From Pohlia nutans (taxonomy: Eukaryota > Streptophyta > Bryopsida > Bryales > Mniaceae): a stretch of DNA of 64,000 bases. This document shows positions 49,868-58,468 of this stretch, piece after piece. Each line of letters starts with the position of its first letter. Positions within the stretch are counted from its first letter, which is position 1. The stretch spans positions 5,946,001 through 6,010,000 of the forward strand of contig CM040090.1 of NCBI GenBank assembly GCA_022496805.1, read 5' to 3'. The translations under genes and the position numbers were made by a program. The notes below the pieces were generated by a model. The model saw nothing but the letters and a program-made list of their open reading frames with translations. It was not told the DNA's origin and made no database searches.

Positions 49868-50279
49868 CCCGGGGAGGTCACTCCATTGTCAAGTTGAACA
49901 CCACGTGCGTTCAAAGTTTGCTACCCCTATCTTATATGCCATAAATAATTTTAAAAATTATGATATTTTTTCTACATATACGTAACCATTGATAACATCT
50001 ATTGTATATTTTTTTGAAATTTTTAGTCATCTTCATTTTTTTTAGTAATTGTTTTAGTTCATTTCTACGTCATTCTAGTTAGAAACGGTATGTTTTATAA
50101 AAAAAGAAAGATCATCAAATTTGGTTATCTTTTTTTACTATGTAATAGATACTGAGTATATCTACTCATGAAAAAAAATTGATAAAATTTTGACCCATTT
50201 TGGTGATGCAACTTAGAAAACTTAGATTTATTTTGAACGCACGTGGTTTTCAACTTGACAATGGAGTGACCTCCCCGGG
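49868..50279. mobile_element. 412-bp MITE inserted in the TNPD exon
   Basis: Long terminal inverted repeats of about 48 bp start CCCGGGGAGGTCACTCCATT and pair almost perfectly with the right end. The 8-bp direct repeat AGTTGCTG flanks it (49860-49867 and 50280-50287). Removing it and one repeat restores the conserved TNPD reading ELQQLWHGVD. The interior is AT-rich and non-coding. hAT- or Mutator-derived (inference from duplication size and long ends). Confidence 0.85.
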
Positions 50280-51400
50280 AGTTGCTGCAACTCTTCAATA
50301 AGTGGGGCCAAGTACACATCTATATTTTCCGATGTGACGCTTTCTTTTCCTGGGATGAGGAGAACCAACATTAGAAAGAAACGTTTCGTGATTAGCCAGG
50401 GAGGAAGGTTGTAGTTCAACAATATTACTGGCCATGTTGAGTGGCTTAATGATTGGTTTGAGTAAGGGTTCACACCGTCCAGAGCCATCCCCAATCGTAT
50501 GTTCCTCTCCTCAGACGCAAATTCCGGAAAGAGCTCATTGATGTGTTTCCAAGCTTTTGAGTCTGGAACACTCTCCATTTTACCGCTGATGTCTTTTCTC
50601 GATGTGTGCCACTTGTTTAACTCTGCAATCCTCGTACATCGATACATTCGCAATAGTCGGGGAATAAGTGGAAAATGCCTTAGTATCTTCACTGCCCTTG
50701 TACTACTGTTCGAAGTGTATCGCAGCTCTCCACATTTTGGGCAGGTCAATGCATCTGCTAACTCTCCTCGAAACAAACAGTACCCGTTTCTGCAGGCGTG
50801 GATTGAGTTGTAATTCAGCCCCAAGTGGCGTAGGAATTTCTTCCCAGCCGAGTGAGATTTGGGCAGTTTATTACCCTCGGGAAGAAGTTCGCTGATCACA
50901 TTCAAGATTTCATCTGCGGTTGAGTTTGTGACTCCAAATACCATGAAACAATTGAACAGGAGGAGCACTGCAACTAAAAGCTTTGTCTGACAACCTTCGT
51001 AGAGTGGGATATTTGATTCTTCAAAGAATTTCGCACGGCCTACATCATGGAAGTCGTCGTCGTTGAAACCAATGTCATCTTCATCCTCATCGGAGACGTC
51101 ATCAGTAGCGGGAGGGATATTGTCGTATCTGCCAAGGCAGTCTGTGATCATTCGGGCAACATCAAATTCTTCTGATCCGGTTCGCATTGTCGGGTTTTCC
51201 TCGTGCGCTTCGTTGGATGCAGGAAGGATTGGACAATCTTGCTCACTTTCGTACACAAAACCAGACTACACAGATGATATTCACAACCCCCCCAATTATA
51301 TGTTAGTATGTCACGTTTCTTGCATAGCTTACAAGTATGTAAACAAACTTTCATAATTGTAGCTCATCCATATGTACAGTAGTCATGTATCTGATAACTA

Positions 51401-51541
51401 TGACTACAAATAGTCATCTCAAGACAAATAGTGAGTACGATGTAGTCATCTCTGCACGCACAGTGACTAGGTTTAGTCATATCTGCAAATGTTGTCACTA
51501 CAGCTAGTCCTCTCTACAAAAACAATGACTACATTTAGTTG
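51401..51541. repeat. Array of 31-bp-phased palindromes in the TNPD intron
   Basis: TGACTA-N4-TAGTCA sites start at 51401, 51432 (one base change, N5), 51464, 51495 (decayed) and 51526 (decayed): steps of 31, 32, 31, 31; the 32 is explained by the longer spacer at 51432. Confidence 0.85.
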
Positions 51542-51636
51542 TGGTTCTTCCTTGACAGACAAACAATCACTAAAGTATTACAGCGGTTTCTTGTATTGTT
51601 ACCCATTTCCTAGATGCAATCTAAGCGACCTGTCAA

Positions 51637-52132
51637 TTAAGAGGGTAATATGTGAAAAGTTCCTCTCCCACTTCAATGTCACGTGTTGCTACAGTCATAA
51701 TATACCCCAAGTTTTCGGGTTCTATGGGGCAGGCAATGACACGTATTCCCAAATAGCATTCCCTATATGCTCTTTTCCAATGGAACTGTTAATAAACCCT
51801 GCAACATTTCCATTCAACACATCTCCATCTTGGTACACATTTTTCTTCACACATATTGCATACTTCACAAAACGCTTGTCTGCCTCACAATGACGGTGGA
51901 ACTCAGCCTTTGAGAATCTCTTCCCAACAAATGGCAATAACTCATCACCAGATTTGGCTGCTTCCATGGCATATAGGCCCCATCCCATGTGCGGATGTGT
52001 TGACACCCTAACCTCCCACTTTCTTTCCCAAAATGTGAAAATTTTGAGCTTCAAGATCGTGCCTTTGCGCCACTGCCCATAATCGATATGTGTTTGAACA
52101 GTATCCACAGATGCTTGATGGTTGGGATACAA
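51637..52132 (-). pseudogene. SET-domain protein fragment captured by CACTA
   Basis: Minus-strand frame 52132-51722 reads a SET-domain N-terminal half: VRVSTHPHMGWGLYAMEAAK (the G-x-G-L-xA start), SGDELLPFVGKR, then GNVAGFINSSIG where lysine methyltransferases have the FINHS cofactor-binding motif. It stops at 51722, but the shifted frame continues from about 51750 to 51637 with GYIMTVATRDIEVGEELFTYY, the SET C-terminal GEEL-x-x-Y motif. The domain is therefore present from end to end but broken by a single-base frame slip. SET proteins methylate lysines, usually on histones; catalysis here is unproven and the NHSC cysteine is missing. It lies inside the TNPD intron on the same strand, bordered by palindrome arrays, so it could be spliced into transposon transcripts. 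Confidence 0.7.
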
Positions 52133-52591
52133 ACTAGTCTATGTGCTCCTTTGAAGCGGTAGAGGAGCTGAAATTACTGAATTTAATGCAGCAGCTGCTG
52201 CGGCCAGAACAACATATCTCTGTGTTTCCTACATGTATCATCGCAACAAAGTAAGGCAAGCGCATTGGCACCCACATATTTAATAACCAAGATATCAGAC
52301 TAAACTGGTGAATAACATACCAGGATGGATGTCTTGAATTCAGGATCTCGCTTGTGCTTCTGGAGATGTTTGCGGATGGTTGTCCTTGATACTATTTTTG
52401 CACCCATGCATTTCTTACATGGGCAAGGGTAACTTTTAAGACCTTGTCTGTCTGCTTCTTTCTCTTCGATTTCCCACAGTTGCAAATGCAGAAGATCCTC
52501 TCGGGACGTAGGATCCATTAGCAATTCCGTGGTCCACCTAAAAAGAATAAACACAACTTTCAGTTCACCCTAGTTATGTATGCAGAACATC

Positions 52592-52638
52592 TGACTACGA
52601 ATAGTCATCGAAGCAGAAAGGCTGACTACACCTAGTCA
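52592..52638. repeat. Pair of 31-bp-phased palindromes upstream of TNPD and TNPA
   Basis: Perfect TGACTA-N4-TAGTCA at 52592-52607 and 52623-52638, exactly 31 bp apart, in the region between the divergent TNPD (-) and TNPA (+) starts, followed by TATAAATAG at about 52660. This looks like a shared promoter region. Confidence 0.85.
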
Positions 52639-52658
52639 TCGATGGATGACCTAAACGC

Positions 52659-52668
52659 TATAAATAGC
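52659..52668 (+). promoter_or_regulatory. Candidate TATA box of the CACTA TNPA gene
   Basis: CTATAAATAG, about 20 bp after the palindrome pair and about 180-260 bp upstream of candidate TNPA start codons. Confidence 0.5.
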
Positions 52669-54318
52669 CTACGAAGGTTTAGGGCAGAGTCGGCGCGAAC
52701 TTTTAACTCCCGCAGCCGCCACCCCTTCATTACGAAACCCTAATGCCTCTGATTTTCACTTTCACTCCACTTCTCCACTCCCTCTGCAGATCTCGTCAAT
52801 CATAATTGCGTAAGATTTGCAGGTGATCTTACCCTAATCTTGTTGTGGTTAGAAAGATGGCGGCGCTTGCGAGATTTTCACTTGCTCCTGGTCGGCGCGC
52901 TTGGAGGCTCTGTCGCCATGGCCAAATCGGCGGAGCCCACAGTGTCTGAGCAGCAGGAGCCGTCGAAGGAGGAAGAATCTAGTGAAGAAGAAGTGAGTTC
53001 GGAGGAAGAGTCGGAGGAGGCTGAGTCTGACGAGGAGCAAGAGAGCGGGGGTAGCGAGGATTCCGAAGCACACGATACGGCGGCGAGGAAGTTGAAGTTC
53101 GGCAGCGGCAAAATCGGCGGGGACGCGGAGATCGCAGAGAAGAGGAAGTCAGCGCGGAAGGCGACTCCGTCGACTGCGCCTGCGAGGGCGGCGAAGTCGG
53201 GGAAGCAGATCAGTTCGTCGACCGGAGCTGCGTGGGCGGCGAAGTCGGCGATCGTGGGGAAGAAGTCGACTGCGTCGGCGATCACGAGCAAGGGTTTAGG
53301 GTCGAAGCAGGAGAGCGGGGAGGTCGACGACCAGGGGAGCCAGGAGAGCGACGAGGAGGCTGAGTCTGACGAAGAGGACAGCGACGAGGAGGAGAACGAC
53401 GACGAGGAGAGCGACGAGGAGGAGAGCAACAGGGAGGAGAGCGACAAGGAAGAGGACAGCGACGGAGACAGCAACAACGACAACTCTGAAGCAAGGGGGA
53501 AGAAGAATGGCAAGCCGATTGCAGCCAAAAAGTCATCTGCCATCGCCAAACTAACCCCGTACGAGCTTGAGAGACAGAAGAACATCGAGCGTAATCTCGA
53601 GGTGTTTCGCACCTTGGGCATCAGCAGCATCGCCACGGAGGTGACGGCTGGACAGATCACCACGTCTCCTCAGGCACCAGAGAAGGTCTCGCAGCCTGCA
53701 AAGAAGAAAAGCCGCCGCAGCTCTACTTCGTACGTGGGCCTCGTTATTGATGTCCTTTTTTCTTTCTCTACCTCTTACTCCAGCACCAAATTTTTTTGTA
53801 TAGAAAGCCAATGTGTGATCCCTATACTACCTCTGTAGAAAAAATAATGAGGTTGGTGGCAAACTTACCGGACGATCGTGTGGAAGAGGTATTCCAAGGA
53901 GTCGGTAGAATGCCACAGATAACGAGTTGTGTCTTGAATCGCATGGCAAACGTAATATCTGACATGTTTGAGGAATCCAGGGAGGTGCCTATTCCAAGTA
54001 CGTGAAGGTCCACTCGGCTTGCCGTACTGTCTACCCAGCCGTCCAGCCCACGCCCCAGTAAGCGGACAACAAGGTCGAGCACAAAATCCAAAAAGAAGGC
54101 CTCAGATTCAGAGTCTTCTTTTGACGACGAGAAGACGGAGACAGAGGACGAGGACACTCAATCAGAGCAGGAGGAGTCTGCAAGGGAGGAGGAGGCTGCA
54201 GTGCCACCGCAGCGAAAGGCCAAGGTATTTGCCCGAAAACTACAAGTGCTTGGTTCCTTACTAGCCAAAAACTCTAAACATTGAATGTATTTGATCTTCA
54301 CGTCATGCAAGCACGTAA

Positions 54319-54458
54319 TGACTAGTGCTAGTCATGCTTATGGAATACATGACTATAGCTAGTCATGCTTATGGAATACCTGACTAAAGCTAGTCATGCT
54401 TATGAACTATATGACTATAGTTAGTCAGGTTCTCCACATCGATGACTACAATTAGTCA
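54319..54458. repeat. Array of five perfect palindromes at 31-bp spacing, TNPA intron 2
   Basis: TGACTA-N4-TAGTCA starts at 54319, 54350, 54381, 54412 and 54443, exactly 31 bp apart each time. The four-base centre differs every time (GTGC, TAGC, AAGC, TAGT, CAAT) while both arms stay perfect. Confidence 0.95.
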
Positions 54459-55786
54459 CTAAAATACCCAAATCTTTATTTGTTGATATTTCCACGATAT
54501 TCATGTCAGCAGGAAAATTTGAAGACATCGGAACCAGTTCAGTGGGAAGTAAGAAAGCGTCCCTTTCCATCCACGAATCAATCATTCAAGGTGCCGAAGC
54601 GTGTGACCCTAGAATTGGCAGGCTCGAAAAGCGCACCCGCCGTGAAGATGTCGCAGGCATCATGGCCTGGCGAGTCGGCGGAGCACGATTTCTATGCAGA
54701 TGAACCGCATATGGACGATGTGGCGATTCCATCTTCAAATATTGATGATCACCACAGTGATTCAGAAAGTGACGAGGGCGATTTGGAAGCCAAGTCCCTG
54801 GAACTGGAAATCAAGAAATTGGAGTTAAAGAAGGCGAAGATGTTAGTCGCACAACGTCGTCTTCAAGGTGGACAGCCTGCGGAAAGACAGTTGCGTGGAG
54901 GTACTACGCAACAAAGTCAGGGACATGGCGGTGACAGACGAACGGAGGACTCAGAGCAACGTAGTCGCATACGACAAGTAGAGCGGCAGCTGTTGTTGGG
55001 GGCTTCGGAAAGAGAGCACCGTGGCAAGAAGAGGTACGTAGTGGAGGTTGACATGAAGGGCAACCCCTGCGGTCAGAACCGGCAGCTTTGGATGTCATGC
55101 TTGCGAGGCCATTCCCAAGATGTGGACTTCAGCGTTGACAACTATAACCATCATAGCACGACGATGTTGCTCGCCATCAAGCAACGGGTCGACAACACCT
55201 TTGATTATGAGGGGGGACTTGGCCGAGTCACGGAGGAGGCCTTCCACTCGTTGTTGAAGAACCAGCTGAAGACTAAGAGATATCAGCTGAAGAAGGCATT
55301 AGTAGCCGAGAAGCCCAAGCCTAAGCACATTCGTCAAGACCATTGGCTGAACCTCTCCAAGTTGATCTCGGAAGAGAGAAAGATAAAGGAGGCACAAAAG
55401 CTACGAGGGAATCGGGCTCAGTTGAAGAAGGCTTCCACATCAGCACAACTATCAGATGAGGTTGCAGCAAATCAGGTAGAGCAAGGAGGAAGCAGATATG
55501 ATCGCGGCTCTCTGTCCAGCAGGCAGTCAAAGATGGGGTCGGATAGAGACATACACAAACGCATGGATGGATTAGAAGAGAATATGAAGCTGATTCTAGC
55601 TGCCTTGAAGATTGAGCAGGGAGGCAGCGTACCTCCTCCAACTGTAGAGCCAGGAGCCGGAGCTACGAGTAGTTCAGCGGATAACGTGGAGAAAGGATGC
55701 GGAGGTGACAGCGGGGGGACCACAATGAAGGAGGTTCGTACTGATGTTATCAGTGCCAAAAAGGTTAGCCATGCTTCAGAAACGTA

Positions 55787-55833
55787 TGACTAAACAAGGT
55801 CATGTTCTTAACACTTTAGATTAGAATTAGTCA
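55787..55833. repeat. Two decayed palindromes at 31-bp spacing, TNPA intron 3
   Basis: TGACTA-AACA-AGGTCA at 55787 and AGATTA-GAAT-TAGTCA at 55818; 31 bp apart. Confidence 0.65.
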
Positions 55834-56053
55834 GAAAGTCCCCTGGTCACTGTGAATGTTGCTGTGACTCACCGTGGTTGTTATGACCGGGGAAGGGGTG
55901 TTGGAACAGAAGCCTGCAAGAAGAGACACCGTGCAGTTGGACTCAGTCAGCAAAGGAGACAAAGAGGTAGAGGAGATTGCATTGCAGACGCTGCTGGAGA
56001 TCCGTGCGCCTAGTGAGGAGAAGAGGAGAATTACCGAGGTACCCGCCGTGAAA

Positions 56054-56131
56054 TGACTAGTTCTAGTCATTGTATTAGAATTTATGACTAAATTTAGTCA
56101 CACTCTTTACATTGCTGACTAGTGGTAGTGA
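56054..56131. repeat. Three palindromes at 31-bp spacing, TNPA intron 4
   Basis: TGACTA-N4-TAGTCA perfect at 56054 and 56085, and TGACTA-GTGG-TAGTGA at 56116; each step is 31 bp. Confidence 0.9.
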
Positions 56132-57036
56132 GGAGCAGCCATTAACTATATGTTTTCATGTCTAACTGTGGTACGTTATACTGCGGTAAACAGGAGCATG
56201 AAGGAAGAGACGATGTGCAAATAGTAGAAGTACGCACAGGGAAGGAAGTCAAGGCGGACAATGCCTTGCCATCGCTGCCGAAGCATCGTCCAGCTGCTGA
56301 GAAGAGGAAGAGGGTTACTGAGGTGCAGAAGCTCAAAAACAGCGGGGGATCGCAGAAGCTACCCCGGACAGAGAAGGGTACCGGGAGCGTTTACAAGATG
56401 AGAGAGAAGGGGTCCGGGGATGAGCGGGAGCAGCCAGCGGTAGAGAAGGAGCCTTCCATTCCTAAAGAAAAGAAGGCACGGGGAAAGGCTCCTAAACAGA
56501 AGAAGTCAAGCAATCAGGCTGTCGGGCAAAAGATAGCAAGGAAGACAAAGTGGGGGCTCATCAGGACAAGAGCTCATCAAAGGTAAGCGCACCCGAATCC
56601 TAAACCCACTCAGTTCTTCCTTAATGTTCATGATTAGTTGTCGTGGCAGTCCTCATTAATTCCATTATTTACTAGTGTTTGTGGAATTGCAGACAAGTGG
56701 AGAAAAGGAGGAAGCCTCATCGCCTTTGGAATTCAAGATGTTCAATGTTGTGCAAATCATGGGTATTGCAGTCGGGGAAGAAGAACTAGTAGTTGGTATT
56801 GGGAAGGTGATGAACTTGGAAGGGGCATCATTGCATGGGGAAACAATTCCAGAAGGGTGCGTCTCCGTGGAAGTGCAGGAGAGCAACAACGACAAATACG
56901 AAATCTATAAGAGCGTAAATTTGGACGACCCTCCCATCAGCACAATGGGACGTGCAGTAAAGAGCTTTATATTGTGGCCCAGCCAATTCTTAAAGCATAT
57001 TTAGTTTTGGAGTATCCTTAATTTTTCTGGATCTCA

Positions 57037-57790
57037 TGACTGTATGTAGTCATTAGGTGTAGTCACGTTCTTGAAAGTCATGACTATGCATAGTCAATTT
57101 TTGTACAATTTTGTGCGCAAATAAAGCTTTTTTCCAGTCATATCCTTGGGCAAAAGTTTGAAAGTATGTACAGTTCTGACTACAGCTACTCAGACTTTGT
57201 AGTAAGGTATCTGGGAACGATAACTACCAGTGATCAGAAACCGTAGTGGAATGTTTTAAGTTTATGACTAGAACTAGTCATTTGCCATGAATGAAAACGG
57301 TGGAGAATTAGTTTGAAACCATTCGTTTGATTTAACATATGACTAATTTTAGTCATCCCTGACTACTGGATATAGTCATCACATCTCGAATGCTTACTAG
57401 TGGATGTGAATGACTGACGAGCCTTCACGAATATTTAAACCGAAATGATGACTAAATCTAGTCATCACTACCAAATTTGGACCACAATGATAGTCATATA
57501 ATGACGTCATAAAATTATGCATATTAGTCATTAGATTGACGTCATTGACTAAATCTAGTCAGATATTTCTGACTATTCCTAGTTACATAAATGACTAAAC
57601 ATAGTCATATTTGTCGGGCTGCCCATAATCGAGGTCCCAAAAAAAAATTTGGGAACGCGCCACAGGGAACGTATGACCGCAGATATGACTAGAGTATTTT
57701 TAGTAATTTTCGTTGTCCGCTACGACTGGACTGCTGACTGAAAATGGTATTAGTCATCAGGTCACTTTATGCCCGTTTTTAGTCATAAAC
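57037..57790. repeat. Right subterminal palindrome cluster of CACTA
   Basis: Perfect TGACTA-N4-TAGTCA at 57081, 57265, 57340, 57449, 57546 and 57592, near-perfect at 57037 and 57570, plus many half sites. Spacing here is irregular, unlike the intron arrays. Confidence 0.9.
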
Positions 57791-58468
57791 CCCAGTCATA
57801 TTTCGTATGTTTTCCTAGTAGTGCTTCCTGTCCATGAGATGGTTGACTTATTCTCTAGTACTACTTTTCATCGTACACCTACCTTGTTTGTCTTTAAGAA
57901 TTTGGATGAGGACGGCTTTGATTCAGTGATGGACAAGGAATGGGATTCGAAAGTTTGCTTGGGTGCTAACATAATCAAATGCATCATTGATTGATCAACG
58001 GTGATCTTCCGCTACCACATTGGGCGATCTACATTATATGCCAATTACCAATATAATCGGCAGCGACTCATCCATGGTTCTGATTGGGAGCCTTTAGAAC
58101 AGATACAAGTTGATTCAATGGTGAAAATTAATTGTGAAATTCACAATGGAGAGAGTTTTGAATTAGAAGTTGGTTCAAAGTGGACCCTAACTAGCATCAG
58201 GCAGGAGGTCATCATTGCCTTAGGATACGACGCCCAAGAAGAATTCAGCATGTGCATTGTGGACGGAGGATACATTTGTGAAAGGGTAAGCGATGTTATT
58301 GAGTTTTGATATAACTTTGTATCTTTTCTTATTATTTTGTATCTTTTCATATATGTATCTTTTATTATTATATTGTGTTATCGTTTCCGAGTAGGTGAAT
58401 GCACGTCATGAAGAACAAAAAACAGTGCAAGACGTGATGCCACCGAAGCTTCTACGAATGGTATCTGA

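Larger units (their letters stand above)
48642..52554 (-). pseudogene. CACTA transposase TNPD (Transposase_21 family), disrupted
   Basis: Minus-strand main transposase. The first exon (about 52322-52554) has the transposase-associated zinc motif PCPCKKCMGAK...RKHLQKH. After a long intron (containing the SET fragment), 50280-51256 gives the Transposase_21 core: LPKSHSAGKKFLRHLGL, IHACRNGYCLFRGE, CPKCGELRY, FPLIPRLLRMYR, WHTSRKD, NIRLGMALDGVNPYSNQS, STWPVILLNYNLPPWL. A 412-bp MITE then splits a codon run, and the frame resumes exactly at 49867 (LWHGVDAVDV, IHDYPAYGLVFGQVTKGYRGC). A frameshift near 49485 precedes HVLDPMHCEKNLC, GLKSHDYYIMMQ follows, and an in-frame TGA at 49122-49124 interrupts LLPKDVRA. 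The end (48642-49121) is a DUF4218 domain (FPPSFFDVMSHLPIHLV, RWMYPVERYLKTLKGYV). Three separate lesions make it inactive. Confidence 0.88.
52918..57004 (+). pseudogene. CACTA TNPA-like DNA-binding protein (Transposase_24-like), multi-exon
   Basis: Plus-strand gene with exons at about 52918-53728 (an upstream ATG at 52840 is also possible), 53803-54224, 54510-55763, 55874-56056, 56190-56582 and 56693-57004. Exon 1 is highly acidic (Glu/Asp/Ser blocks) and ends with YELERQKNIERNLEVFRTLGI, a helix found in plant nuclear and transposon proteins. Exon 3 has a basic helical region followed by KHIRQDHWLNLSKLISEERK and RGNRAQLKK, matching the plant Ptta/En/Spm (Transposase_24) pattern, then a short coiled coil (MDGLEENMKLILAALK). 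The last exon (VVGIGKVMNLEGASLHGE, PEGCVSVEVQ, RAVKSFILWPSQFL) resembles the C-terminal domain common to plant TNPA-like proteins. An in-frame TGA at 54003-54005 breaks exon 2. Exons 4 and 5 share a repeated pattern. Likely role: binding the TGACTA/TAGTCA sites (by analogy). Confidence 0.75.
46168..57823. mobile_element. CACTA (En/Spm) transposon, 11.66 kb
   Basis: Starts CACTACTAGGAGAGCATACG and ends with the inverse; the outer 30 bases of the two ends match at 28 positions. Direct repeats CTT (46165-46167 and 57824-57826) flank it, the 3-bp duplication typical of CACTA elements. Subterminal regions carry many TGACTA/TAGTCA motifs. Cargo in order: a T-rich segment, a group A MITE, a mitochondrial ccmFN fragment, TNPD (-), a SET-domain fragment (-), TNPA (+). 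Both transposon genes carry disabling lesions, so this copy is not autonomous now. Confidence 0.93.

Noticed and set aside
52849..53663. Long minus-strand ORF of 261 codons opposite TNPA exon 1
   Set aside because: It is Ser/Leu-rich only because it mirrors the acidic GAG/GAC-rich coding strand. No domain is visible.
54319..54458. Regularly spaced palindromes as a CRISPR-like array
   Set aside because: The 15-bp spacers are similar to each other and the context is a plant transposon intron; they are binding-site-like repeats.
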